This document shows positions 16,002-24,918 of a stretch of 64,000 nt of DNA, piece after piece. Source of the DNA: Ancylobacter lacus (GTDB lineage: Bacteria; Pseudomonadota; Alphaproteobacteria; Rhizobiales; Xanthobacteraceae). The DNA lies in NCBI RefSeq assembly GCF_018390635.1, contig NZ_JAHBGE010000057.1, positions 1-64,000 on the forward strand, in the 5' to 3' direction. Below the pieces are notes generated by a model. It worked only from the letters and a program-made list of their open reading frames with translations, ran no database searches and was not told the origin of the DNA. Numbering within the stretch: the stretch's first letter is position 1; each line of letters starts with the position of its first letter. A program made the position numbers and the translations under genes.

Positions 16002-17039
16002 ATGCGCCTCGGTTTCCGCCCTCTCGGCTCGCGGCTGCTGCGCGCCGCCCTGCTGATCGGCCTCGGCCTTGCCGGCGCGGCCGGCGCCCTCACCGCCGCA
16101 CCGGCGCAAGCGGCGGACAAGGTGACGTTCGGCACCAACTGGGTCGCACAGGCCGAGCATGGCGGCTTCTATCAGGCGGTGGTCGACGGCACCTATGCCA
16201 AATACGGCCTTGACGTGCGCATCCTGCCGGGCGGGCCGCAGGCCAACAACCGGCTGCTGCTGCCGGTGGGCAAGATCGACTTCTACATGGGCGCCAACAT
16301 GCTGCAGGCGTTCGACTCGGTGAAGGAGGGCATCCCCACCACCGTCGTCGCCGCCATCTTCCAGAAGGACCCGCAGGTCCTCATCGCCCATCCCGACGTG
16401 AAGAGCTTCGCCGATCTCAAGACCCGCACCCTCTTCATCTCCAAGGAGGGGCTCGCCAGCTACTACCAGTGGCTGGTGAAGGATTTCGGCTTCAGCGAGG
16501 CCCAGGTGAAGCCCTATACTTTCAACGTCGCGCCCTTCCTCGTCGACAAGAACAGCGCGATGCAGGGCTACATCACCTCCGAGCCCTACGCGGTGGAGAA
16601 GCAGGGCGGCTTCAAGCCGGCGCTGTTCCTGCTCGCCGACCAGGGCTTCGACACCTACTCCACCACGATCGAGACCCGGATTGATCTCGCCGACAAGAAC
16701 CCGGACCTCGTGCAGCGTTTCGTCGATGCCTCGATCATCGGCTGGTACAACTATCTCTATGGCGACAATGCCAAGGCCAATGCCCTGATCAAGCAGGACA
16801 ACCCGGAGATGACCGACGAGATGATCGCCTTCTCCATCGCCAAGATGAAGGAATTCGGCATCGTCGATTCCGGCGATACGCTCACCTCCGGCATCGGCGC
16901 CATGACCGACGCCAAGATGAAGAGCTTCTTCGACAAGATGGTGCGGGCCAAGGTGGTGGATGCCGGGATCGACTACACCAAGTCCTACACGCTGAAATTC
17001 GTGAACAAGGGTGTCGGCAAGGAGCTGCGCCCCCAGTGA
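16002..17039 (+). CDS. NMT1/ThiY-like ABC substrate-binding protein
   Basis: A periplasmic binding protein of 345 residues. The signal peptide of about 37 residues ends in APAQAAD and is followed by VTFGTNWVAQAEHGGFYQA, the typical N-terminus of NMT1/THI5-like proteins that bind pyrimidines, thiamine precursors, taurine or other small N/S compounds. ATG 16002 follows GGGGAGA. Its stop overlaps the ATPase start. With an amidohydrolase of cytosine-deaminase type in the same operon, a pyrimidine-like or cyclic amide ligand is the best guess. Confidence 0.88.
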   Translation: MRLGFRPLGSRLLRAALLIGLGLAGAAGALTAAPAQAADKVTFGTNWVAQAEHGGFYQAVVDGTYAKYGLDVRILPGGPQANNRLLLPVGKIDFYMGANMLQAFDSVKEGIPTTVVAAIFQKDPQVLIAHPDVKSFADLKTRTLFISKEGLASYYQWLVKDFGFSEAQVKPYTFNVAPFLVDKNSAMQGYITSEPYAVEKQGGFKPALFLLADQGFDTYSTTIETRIDLADKNPDLVQRFVDASIIGWYNYLYGDNAKANALIKQDNPEMTDEMIAFSIAKMKEFGIVDSGDTLTSGIGAMTDAKMKSFFDKMVRAKVVDAGIDYTKSYTLKFVNKGVGKELRPQ

Positions 17040-17869
17040 CCGGCGCCGGCGACCGACGACCGGTCGGGGGCGGCGCAAGCCGCGGCGCCCACGGCGACCC
17101 CATCCTCACCCTGCGCGGGGTGGGCAAGGCGTTCGACAACGGGGTCACCGCCCTCTCCGGGCTCGACATGGAAATCCGTGACGGGGAGTTTCTCTCCCTG
17201 CTCGGGCCGTCCGGCTGCGGAAAATCGACCGCGCTGCGGCTGATCGCCGGCCTCAGCGCCCCCACCAGCGGCGTCATCGACCATGCCCGGCCGGCGGCGG
17301 AACGCCACTCCATCGGCTTCGTGTTCCAGGAGCCAACCCTGATGCCGTGGGCCAGTGTGTTCGGCAATGTCCACCTGCCGCTGCGGCTGAAGGGCCAGAG
17401 CCGGCGCGCGGCCGAGCCGGCCATCGAGGAGGCGCTGGAGCGGGTCGGCCTCGCCGGCTTCCGCGACGCCTATCCCCGCGAGCTCTCCGGCGGCATGAAG
17501 ATGCGGGTGTCGATCGCCCGGGCGCTGGTGACGCGGCCGAGCCTGCTGCTGATGGACGAGCCCTTCGCCGCGCTGGACGAGATCACCCGCTTCAAGCTGA
17601 ACAACGACCTTCTCGCCCTGTGGAAGCAGCTCGGCTGCACCGTCGTGTTCGTCACCCATTCGGTATTCGAATCGGTATTCCTCTCCACCCGCATCCTCGT
17701 CTTCCGGGCCCGGCCGGGTCAGGTGGCGGCGGAGATCGCGATCGACCCGCACGTGCCGCGCGACGAGGCGTTCCGCACCTCGGCCGACTATGCCGGCATG
17801 TGCCGGCGCACCTCGCAGGCGCTGGCGGCCGCCATGGGCGAGAGCGCGGGCGGGGGCGGCCTCGCGTGA
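17036..17869 (+). CDS. ABC transporter ATP-binding protein (NMT1-type importer)
   Basis: A 277-residue ATPase of the SsuB/TauB/ThiZ type. Walker A is GPSGCGKST (about 58-66), signature LSGGMKMRV, Walker B LLLMDEPF. It starts at GTG 17036, overlapping the binding-protein stop, and ends in a GTGA overlap with the permease. The first 20 residues are Gly/Arg-rich and probably unstructured. Confidence 0.92.
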   Translation: MTGAGDRRPVGGGASRGAHGDPILTLRGVGKAFDNGVTALSGLDMEIRDGEFLSLLGPSGCGKSTALRLIAGLSAPTSGVIDHARPAAERHSIGFVFQEPTLMPWASVFGNVHLPLRLKGQSRRAAEPAIEEALERVGLAGFRDAYPRELSGGMKMRVSIARALVTRPSLLLMDEPFAALDEITRFKLNNDLLALWKQLGCTVVFVTHSVFESVFLSTRILVFRARPGQVAAEIAIDPHVPRDEAFRTSADYAGMCRRTSQALAAAMGESAGGGGLA

Positions 17870-18672
17870 GCCCGCGGCGGACATGGCGCCCCGCCCTTCC
17901 GCCGGTCCGGTGGCTGATGCCGCTGGTGGTCGGCGCGGTGGTGGTCGTGGCGTGGGACCTGCTGGTGCGGCTCAACAACCTCCCGCCCTATGTGCTGCCT
18001 TCGCCGGAGGCGGTGCTGGCGACGCTGGTGAAGGACTGGAGCGTGCTGTTCGCCTCGCTGCTGGTCACGCTGCGCATCACCGTACTGGCGCTGCTGGCGG
18101 CGGTGACGGGCGGCGGGCTGCTGGCGCTGGTGTTCGCCTCCGCCCGCATCGTCGAGCTGTCGCTGTTTCCCATCGCGGTGCTGCTGCAGGTGACGCCGAT
18201 CATCGCCATCGCGCCGCTGATGCTGATCTATCTGCAGCCGGACACCGCGGTGCTGGTGTGCGCCTTCATCGTCGCCTTCTTCCCCATCCTGTCCAACACC
18301 ACGATGGGGCTAAACTCGGTGGACCCGAACCTGCGGGACCTGTTCGCGCTGTCCGGCGCCAGCCGGCTGCAGAGCCTGCTGCTGCTGCGGCTGCCGGCGG
18401 CGCTGCCCTATTTCCTCAGCGGCCTTAGGATCGCCGGCGGGCTGGCGCTGATCGGCGCCATCGTCGCGGAGATCGCCGCCGGGTCCGCCGGGCAGGGTTC
18501 CGGCCTCGCCTTCCGGGTGGTGGAATCGGCCTACCGGCTCAACATACCGCGCATGTTCGCGGCGCTGCTGCTGATCTCGCTCACCGGCATCTTCATCCAC
18601 GGCGCGCTGAGCCTGCTATCGTGGCTGGCGCTGCGGCGCTGGCACGAGAGCGCGCTGGACCCCGGCCGATGA
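17866..18672 (+). CDS. ABC transporter permease (NMT1-type importer)
   Basis: A 268-residue inner-membrane subunit of the BPD_transp_1 family with about six transmembrane segments. The coupling (EAA) loop is near LFALSGASRLQSLLLLRLPAALPYFLSGLR. It is GTG-initiated at 17866 and coupled to the ATPase upstream and the amidohydrolase downstream (ATGA at 18669). It completes the importer. Confidence 0.92.
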   Translation: MSPRRTWRPALPPVRWLMPLVVGAVVVVAWDLLVRLNNLPPYVLPSPEAVLATLVKDWSVLFASLLVTLRITVLALLAAVTGGGLLALVFASARIVELSLFPIAVLLQVTPIIAIAPLMLIYLQPDTAVLVCAFIVAFFPILSNTTMGLNSVDPNLRDLFALSGASRLQSLLLLRLPAALPYFLSGLRIAGGLALIGAIVAEIAAGSAGQGSGLAFRVVESAYRLNIPRMFAALLLISLTGIFIHGALSLLSWLALRRWHESALDPGR

Positions 18673-20069
18673 GCGCGCTGCCCGATCTCACCGGCCTCGC
18701 CGCCCCGCGCTACCGGCTGGCCGGGGCCCGGGTGCCGGCCTGCCTGCTGCCCGCTGACCTGACGGCGGACGCCGCGCTGGCGGTGGACGCGGAGGGGCTG
18801 GCGCGGGTCGACATCGAGGTGGAGCACGGCCGCCTCGGGCGCATCGCCCCGGCCGGCCACCTTCCCGGCGAGGACGGCGGCCGCAAGGATGTGGCCGGCG
18901 GCAGCGCGAGCGGCGACACCCCGGCCGGCGACGAGGCGTTGCCCCGTATCGCTCTGGACGGCCGGCTGGTGCTGCCCGGCCTCGTCGATGCCCACACCCA
19001 TCTCGATAAGGCCTTCATCTGGAGCCGTGCGCCGAACCCGGACGGCAGCTTCCAGGCCGCCATCGCCGCTGCCTCGGCGGACGCGGCGGCAAACTGGAGC
19101 GCGGCGGACCTGCGCCGGCGGATGGATTTCGCCCTGCGCTGCGCCCATGCCCACGGCACCGTCGCGCTGCGCAGCCATCTCGACAGCTTCGGCGCGCAGA
19201 CCGACATCTCCTGGGGCGTCTTCGCCGAATTGCGGGCGGAGTGGGCCGGGCGCGTCGCCATACAGGGCGTGAGCCTGTGCACCATCGACATGGCGGCCGA
19301 CCCCGAGGCGCTGGCGCCGGTGGTCGCGGCGGTGCGCCGCCATGGCGGGGTGCTCGGCGCCTTCCTCTACCCCAGCCCGAACCTCGCCGCCGGGCTGGAG
19401 GCGCTGTTCGACGCCGCCGAGCGCCACGGTCTCGATCTCGACTTCCACGCCGACGAAACCGACGACCCCGCGGCGCAGGGCCTGCTCGCCATCGCCCGCC
19501 TCGCCAACCGCCGCCGGTTCGGCGGCCGCCTTCTTGTCGGGCATTGCTGCTCGCTGGCCGCGCAGGATGCGGCACAGGTCGACCGCACGCTGGACGAGGC
19601 GGCGCGGGCCGGGCTCGCCGTGGTATCGCTGCCGCTGTGCAACCTCTATTTGCAGGACCGGACCCCGGGCCGCACGCCACGCTGGCGCGGGGTGACGCTC
19701 GTTCACGAGATGAAGGCCCGCGGCATCGAGGTGATGGTGGCGAGCGACAATGTGCGCGACCCGTTCTACCCCCATGGCGACTTCGACATGATCGAGATCT
19801 GGCGGGAGGCGAGCCGCATCCTGCACCTCGATCATCCGGTGGCGGACTGGCCGCGTATCGTCGGCGCCGCGCCGGCGAAGGTTCTGGGGCTCGATGCCGG
19901 CAGGCTGCGCAGCGGCGGGCCGGCCGACCTCGTCATCACCGGCGCGCGTTCGATCCACGGCCTGTTCGCCCGGCCCGGCACCCCGCGCCTCGTGGTGCGG
20001 GGCGGCCGGCCAAGCGAAGCCCGTGCGCCGAATCTCGCCGAGCTGGAAAAGGAGATCGCCCGCCCATGA
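18669..20069 (+). CDS. Cytosine deaminase-like amidohydrolase
   Basis: A 466-residue metal-dependent hydrolase of the CodA-like branch. Metal and catalytic motifs are DAHTHLDK (His109, His111), FHADETDD, VGHCCSL and ASDNVRDPFYPHG, in the order expected for cytosine deaminase-type enzymes. It hydrolyses an amino or amide group on a heterocycle imported by the co-transcribed ABC system. The N-terminal 90 residues contain an unusual Gly/Asp-rich insert (about 65-90). ATG 18669 overlaps the permease stop. The exact substrate is unknown. Confidence 0.88.
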   Translation: MSALPDLTGLAAPRYRLAGARVPACLLPADLTADAALAVDAEGLARVDIEVEHGRLGRIAPAGHLPGEDGGRKDVAGGSASGDTPAGDEALPRIALDGRLVLPGLVDAHTHLDKAFIWSRAPNPDGSFQAAIAAASADAAANWSAADLRRRMDFALRCAHAHGTVALRSHLDSFGAQTDISWGVFAELRAEWAGRVAIQGVSLCTIDMAADPEALAPVVAAVRRHGGVLGAFLYPSPNLAAGLEALFDAAERHGLDLDFHADETDDPAAQGLLAIARLANRRRFGGRLLVGHCCSLAAQDAAQVDRTLDEAARAGLAVVSLPLCNLYLQDRTPGRTPRWRGVTLVHEMKARGIEVMVASDNVRDPFYPHGDFDMIEIWREASRILHLDHPVADWPRIVGAAPAKVLGLDAGRLRSGGPADLVITGARSIHGLFARPGTPRLVVRGGRPSEARAPNLAELEKEIARP

Positions 20070-21502
20070 CCGACACGGAGCTTCGCCGGGAGGCCCCAGC
20101 CTATGACCTCGCCGCGCTGCGGGCCCGGCTGGAGGGCCTGCGCCTCGACGACAACCCGGCCATCCTGCGCCAGAAGAGCCGCGATTTCTTCTGGTATTCG
20201 CCAGTGCTCAAGCGCCAGCTCGACGAGGTCACCGCCGATCTCGTCGTCTACGCCACCACGCCGGAAGAGGTGGCGCGGGTGCTCGCCGCCGCCTTCGCCC
20301 TCGGCATCCCGGTGACGCCGCGCGGCGCGGGCACCGGCAATTACGGCCAGGCCATGCCGCTCGCGGGGGGCGTGGTGCTCGACCTCTCCGGCCTCGACCG
20401 GGTGCTGGAGATCGAGCCCGGCTTCGTGCGGGCGCAGGCCGGCGCGATCATCGCCGACATCGACGCCGCGACGAAGGCGCACAGCGGCCAGGAGCTCCGG
20501 CTCCACCCCTCCACCTACCGCACCGCCTCGATCGGCGGCTTCATCGCCGGCGGTTCGGGCGGCGTCGGCTCCATCACCTGGGGCGGGCTGCGCGATCTCG
20601 GCAACGTGCTGGCGCTCACCCTGCTGACGATGGAGGCGGAGCCGCGCCGGCTGCGGCTTTCCGGCGACGACCTCGCCAAGGTGACCCATGCCTACGGCAC
20701 CAACGGCATCATCATTGAGGTTGAGATGCCGCTCGCGCCGGCCCACGACTGGGTCGAGCTCATGGTCGGCTTCGACGATTTCGCCGCGGCGGCGGCCTAT
20801 GGCAACGGCCTTGGCGAGCAGGACGCCATCCTGAAGAAGCTGGTGTCGGCGATCGCGGCGCCGGTGCCGCAGGATTATTTCCTCCGGCACCGCAAATATC
20901 TTCCCGATGGAAAGCATGTCGTGCTGGTGATGGTGGCGCCGATCGCGCTCGGCGCCTGCCTCGCCTTCACCGCCCGCCATGGCGGCGACCTCCTGTTCCG
21001 GTCCGACACGCTGGCGCCGGAGGAGGCCAAGGGGCTGCCGCCGCTGTACGAGCTGGCGTGGAACCACACCACGCTGCGGGCGCTGCGGGTCGATCCGGCC
21101 ATCACCTATCTGCAGACGCTCTACCTCTTCCCCGACCAGCTCGCTCGTGTCGCCGGCATTCACGCCCGGCTCGGCGCGGAGGTGCCGGCGCATCTGGAAT
21201 TCGTCCGGTTCGACGGCAAGATAACGTGTTTCGGCCTGCCGCTGGTGCGCTTCACCACCGAGGAACGGCTGGAGGAGATCATCGCGCTGCACGAGACGGC
21301 CGGCATCCCGGTGTTCAATCCCCACCGCTACACGCTGGAGGAAGGCGGCATGAAGCAGACCGACGCCGCCCAGCTCGCCTTCAAGCGCGAGGCCGACCCG
21401 CGCGGGCTGCTGAACCCGCACAAGATGATCGCCTGGGAGGACCCGGCGTTCGACTTCGCGGCGGCGCGGACCTATCTGTTTCCCGGGCTGCGGAAAAGCT
21501 GA
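20066..21502 (+). CDS. FAD-binding oxidoreductase (glycolate oxidase/VAO type)
   Basis: A 478-residue flavoenzyme. The N-terminal FAD_binding_4 domain contains VTPRGAGTGNYGQ (about 87-99) and GGFIAGGSGGVGSITWG, and the C-terminal half resembles FAD-linked oxidases of the GlcD/vanillyl-alcohol oxidase group, ending with NPHKMI (about 451-456), a conserved family feature. It is coupled by ATGA overlap to the amidohydrolase, so it probably oxidises that enzyme's product. No covalent-flavin His is obvious. Confidence 0.88.
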   Translation: MTDTELRREAPAYDLAALRARLEGLRLDDNPAILRQKSRDFFWYSPVLKRQLDEVTADLVVYATTPEEVARVLAAAFALGIPVTPRGAGTGNYGQAMPLAGGVVLDLSGLDRVLEIEPGFVRAQAGAIIADIDAATKAHSGQELRLHPSTYRTASIGGFIAGGSGGVGSITWGGLRDLGNVLALTLLTMEAEPRRLRLSGDDLAKVTHAYGTNGIIIEVEMPLAPAHDWVELMVGFDDFAAAAAYGNGLGEQDAILKKLVSAIAAPVPQDYFLRHRKYLPDGKHVVLVMVAPIALGACLAFTARHGGDLLFRSDTLAPEEAKGLPPLYELAWNHTTLRALRVDPAITYLQTLYLFPDQLARVAGIHARLGAEVPAHLEFVRFDGKITCFGLPLVRFTTEERLEEIIALHETAGIPVFNPHRYTLEEGGMKQTDAAQLAFKREADPRGLLNPHKMIAWEDPAFDFAAARTYLFPGLRKS

Positions 21503-21519
21503 GCCGGAGAAGCCGAACC

Positions 21520-22107
21520 ATGCGCGTCCTGCTGGTCTACTGCCACCCAGTACCGGAGAGCTTCAATGCCGCGGTGCGCGACGCCGCGGTGCGGGGCCTC
21601 GCCCGGGCCGGACACGAGGTGGACCTGCTGGACCTCTATGCCGAGGGCTTCGACCCGGTGATGGGCGCGCAGGAACGGCGCGACTACCACACGCCGGGCA
21701 CCAACCTGCTGCCGGTGGCCGACCATGTGGCGCGGGTGAAGCGGGCGCAGGCGCTGGTGCTGGTCTATCCCACCTGGTGGTACGGCCCGCCCGCCATGCT
21801 GAAAGGCTGGCTCGACCGCGTGCTGATCCCCTACGAGACCTTCGGCATGCCGAAGCCCTATCGCCCGCTGGAGCGGCACCTCACCAACATCCGGCTGCTG
21901 GCGCTGGTGACCACGCTCGGCTCGCCCTGGTGGTGGTGGCGCTGGATCGGCCAGCCGGGCCGGCGCCTGCTGGCGGCGGGCATCGGCGGCATCATCGACC
22001 CGAAGGCACGCCAGCTCTGGCTGGCGCTCCACGCCATGGACAGCGCCGGCGAGGAAAAGCGCCGCCGCTTCCTGGCCCGGGTGGAGGCCCGGTTCGCCGG
22101 CTTATGA
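21520..22107 (+). CDS. Flavodoxin-fold NAD(P)H oxidoreductase
   Basis: A 195-residue quinone reductase-like protein (Flavodoxin_2/KefF group), with VYCHPVPESFN at 7-17 for FMN phosphate binding and PTWWYGPPAMLKGWLDR near 87. It has an unusual run of four tryptophans (SPWWWWRW, about 136-143) that may line a hydrophobic substrate pocket. It lies 17 bases after the FAD oxidoreductase and probably belongs to the same operon, perhaps recycling a quinone or reducing a toxic product. Confidence 0.85.
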   Translation: MRVLLVYCHPVPESFNAAVRDAAVRGLARAGHEVDLLDLYAEGFDPVMGAQERRDYHTPGTNLLPVADHVARVKRAQALVLVYPTWWYGPPAMLKGWLDRVLIPYETFGMPKPYRPLERHLTNIRLLALVTTLGSPWWWWRWIGQPGRRLLAAGIGGIIDPKARQLWLALHAMDSAGEEKRRRFLARVEARFAGL

Positions 22108-22157
22108 GCTGCTTTCCCGGCACACGGTTCTCTTTGACGGCGAACCGGATTGCGGCC

Positions 22158-22697
22158 ATGGTGTGGCATCTGGAACGCTCGGGGGCCACGGTGAAAGACA
22201 CGCTGGACAAGAGCATCGGCCACCGGCTGCACCACGCCGCCCGGTTGCAGCGCGCCCTCGCGGCCCGCCACCTCACCGAACTCGGGCTGTTCCCGGGACA
22301 GGAAACCGTCCTCAAGCTGCTGGCGGAGACCGACGGCCGCACCATGACGGAGCTTGCCGCCGCGCTGCAGGTTCGCCCGCCCACCGCCTCCAAGACGGTG
22401 GGGCGCCTCTCCGCCCAGGGCCTGCTCACGCGCCGTGCCACCGACGGCGACGGCCGGCTGGTTCGGGTCTATCTCACGGAGGAAGGCCGCCAGCGCGCCG
22501 GCGCCATCGACGGCATCTGGAACAGCCTGGAAGACACCATGGTCGCCGGGCTCGACGGCAAGGACCGCAAGCGCCTGCGCAAGCTGCTGCGCAAGCTGGA
22601 GAAGAACCTCGCTCTCACGCTCGGCGCCGCCGTTCCCGCCGGCGCCGAGCCGGAGGAGGACGAGGCGCCGGAAGAGGTGGCCGACGACGCGGCCTGA
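22158..22697 (+). CDS. MarR-family transcriptional regulator
   Basis: A 179-residue winged-helix regulator: MTELAAALQVRPPTASKTVGRLSAQGLL forms the DNA-binding helices and RATDGDGRLVRVYLT the wing. The C-terminus ends in an acidic tail (PEEDEAPEEVADDAA), longer than typical. The start may be ATG 22158 or GTG 22191. MarR proteins bind palindromes and respond to small aromatic or redox ligands. As the last gene after the NMT1-amidohydrolase-oxidoreductase run, it is a candidate local regulator. Confidence 0.88.
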   Translation: MVWHLERSGATVKDTLDKSIGHRLHHAARLQRALAARHLTELGLFPGQETVLKLLAETDGRTMTELAAALQVRPPTASKTVGRLSAQGLLTRRATDGDGRLVRVYLTEEGRQRAGAIDGIWNSLEDTMVAGLDGKDRKRLRKLLRKLEKNLALTLGAAVPAGAEPEEDEAPEEVADDAA

Positions 22698-22790
22698 CGC
22701 CGGCCCTGCGTTTCGACCAATGCCGCACTCGCGCCGGCGGCCCGGCGCACCTATAGAGGCGGTCGGCTGCCTCCTTGCGAGAATCCCCGC

Positions 22791-23735
22791 GTGCCCGTGC
22801 CCCCCGCCCCTGACGTTTTGCCCGCCCCCGCGCCGCCGGCGGCCGCCTCCTCCCGGCTGGCGGGAATCGGGCTGATCTGCGCCGCCTTCTTCGTCTTCGC
22901 CGTGCTCGACGCCACGGTGAAGTGGCTCGGCACCCACCTCAACGCGATGGAAATCGTCTGGGCGCGCTATATGGGCCAGTTCGTGCTCTCCTGCGCGGTG
23001 CTGAATCCGTGGGTGACGCCGGGGGTGTGGCGCACCCGGCGGCCGGTGCTGCAGGTGGTGCGCTCGCTGCTGCTGCTGGGCACCACACTCGGCAATTTCT
23101 ATGCGCTGCAGTATCTCCAGCTCGATCAGACCATTTCCATCACCTTCTCCATGCCGTTCTTCGTCGCCCTGCTGGCGGGGCCGATCCTGGGGGAGTGGAT
23201 CGGCGTGCGGCGCTGGCTGGCGATCATGGTCGGCTTTTCCGGCGTGCTGCTGGTGGTGCGCCCCGGCGTCGCCGACATCCACCCCGCCATCCTCGCCTCG
23301 CTGGCGAGCGCGCTGTGCTACGCGCTGTACAATGTGACGACCCGGCTGCTGGCGGCGACGGACTCCACCGCCACCACCATGTTCTATTCCTCCTCGCTCG
23401 GCGCCGGCCTCACCAGCCTGGCGCTGCCCTGGGTCTGGAGCGCGCCGGAAGGCGCTGCCGTGCTGGGCAATCTCGCCCTCACCGGGCTTTACGGCGGCAT
23501 CGGCCATCTGCTGCTGGTGCTGGCCCACCGCCGGGCCCCGGCGGCGGTGCTGGCGCCGTTCCTCTACACCGAAATCATCTGGATGGTGCTTGCGGGCTGG
23601 GTCATCTTCGGCCAGACGCCGACGCCGTGGACGCTGGCGGGTGCCGGCGTCGTCATCGCCTCCGGCCTCTACCTCATCGCCCGCGAGCGCGCCGACCGGG
23701 CGGAGCGGGCGATCGAGGCCACGGTGGGCGACTGA
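22791..23735 (+). CDS. DMT-superfamily transporter (EamA)
   Basis: A 314-residue inner-membrane exporter with ten predicted transmembrane segments in two EamA repeats, the first beginning at LICAAFFVFAVLDATVKWLG (about 28-47) and the second near ILASLASALCYALYNVTTRLL. Such proteins export amino acids, purines or other metabolites. GTG 22791 is the start, 93 bases after the MarR gene. The substrate is unassigned. Confidence 0.88.
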   Translation: MPVPPAPDVLPAPAPPAAASSRLAGIGLICAAFFVFAVLDATVKWLGTHLNAMEIVWARYMGQFVLSCAVLNPWVTPGVWRTRRPVLQVVRSLLLLGTTLGNFYALQYLQLDQTISITFSMPFFVALLAGPILGEWIGVRRWLAIMVGFSGVLLVVRPGVADIHPAILASLASALCYALYNVTTRLLAATDSTATTMFYSSSLGAGLTSLALPWVWSAPEGAAVLGNLALTGLYGGIGHLLLVLAHRRAPAAVLAPFLYTEIIWMVLAGWVIFGQTPTPWTLAGAGVVIASGLYLIARERADRAERAIEATVGD

Positions 23736-23787
23736 ACCCGCCACCCTGCATTCCGCGGCCGCGGCCGCAGCGAGAGGAGAGCCCGCC

Positions 23788-24783
23788 ATGGCCGTCGACG
23801 ATACCCGCCCCGAACTTCTCCAGACCGGGCCGATGATGGCGATGATCGAGGAACAGCTCGCCCGCCACTTCCGCGTCCACCGGCTCGACGGGCCGGACGG
23901 CGAGGCCGTGCTGGCGGAGGCCGGCCCGCGCATCCGCGCGGTGGCGACCGGGGTCGGCGCCACCGCCGGCACCCGTCACCGCGTCACCGGGGCGCTGATG
24001 GACCGGCTGCCGCAGCTCGAAATCGTCGCCAATTTCGGCGTCGGCTACGATTCGGTGGACGCGGAAGCGGCCGGCCGGCGCGGCGTCGTCGTCACCAACA
24101 CGCCCGGGGTTCTCGACGACGAGGTGGCCGACCTCGCCGTCGCGCTCACCCTGTCCACCGTGCGCCGGCTGCCGCAGGCGGAACGTCACCTGCGCGAGGG
24201 CCGCTGGCCGGCGGGAAGCTTTCCGCTCTCCCCCACCCTGCGGAACCGCAGCATCGGCATTGTCGGCATGGGCCGGATCGGCCGGGCCATCGCCCGCCGG
24301 CTGGACGGCTTCGGCCGCCCGATCGCCTATCACACCCGGCGGCCGGTGCCCGACCTGCCCTATCCCCATTTCCCCGAGCTGATCGCGCTCGCCCGCGAGG
24401 TCGGCGTGCTCATCGTCATCGTGCCCGGCGGCGCCGAAACCCATCACATGATCGACGCCGCCGTGCTGGAGGCGCTGGGGCCGGAGGGCGTCCTCATCAA
24501 TGTGGCGCGCGGCTCGGTGGTGGACGAGCCGGCGCTGATCCGGGCGCTGCAGGACGGCACCATCGCCGCCGCCGGCCTCGACGTGTTCGAGCATGAGCCG
24601 CATGTGCCGGCGGAGCTGATCGCGCTCGACAACGTGGTGCTGCTGCCTCACGTCGCCTCGGCGACCCATGTCACCCGCAACGCCATGGGCCAGCTCGTGG
24701 TGGACAATCTTCTCGCCTGGCGCGACGGTCGCCCGCCGCTGACGCCGGTGCCGGAGACGCCGTGGCCGCCGCACTCGCGGTGA
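23788..24783 (+). CDS. D-2-hydroxyacid dehydrogenase (GRHPR-like)
   Basis: A 331-residue NAD(P)H-dependent reductase for glyoxylate/hydroxypyruvate or related 2-keto acids. It has the Rossmann motif GMGRIGRA (about 157-164), catalytic Arg in NVARGSVVDE, Glu in FEHEPHVP and His in LLPHVASAT. ATG 23788 is preceded by GAGAGGAGA. It lies 52 bases downstream of the DMT transporter gene and may be co-transcribed. Confidence 0.92.
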   Translation: MAVDDTRPELLQTGPMMAMIEEQLARHFRVHRLDGPDGEAVLAEAGPRIRAVATGVGATAGTRHRVTGALMDRLPQLEIVANFGVGYDSVDAEAAGRRGVVVTNTPGVLDDEVADLAVALTLSTVRRLPQAERHLREGRWPAGSFPLSPTLRNRSIGIVGMGRIGRAIARRLDGFGRPIAYHTRRPVPDLPYPHFPELIALAREVGVLIVIVPGGAETHHMIDAAVLEALGPEGVLINVARGSVVDEPALIRALQDGTIAAAGLDVFEHEPHVPAELIALDNVVLLPHVASATHVTRNAMGQLVVDNLLAWRDGRPPLTPVPETPWPPHSR

Positions 24784-24918
24784 GCCGGCGCCGGGCCCGC
24801 CGCGGCATCGCGCCGATGCGCCGCTAACCCGGAGAGCGCGCGGACCCTCTCCCCCGGCCTGCGTTGCGCGCCGGTCCGCCCCCGCCCTACAGTGTCGGCC
24901 GATCCGCCGGAGCCGCGC

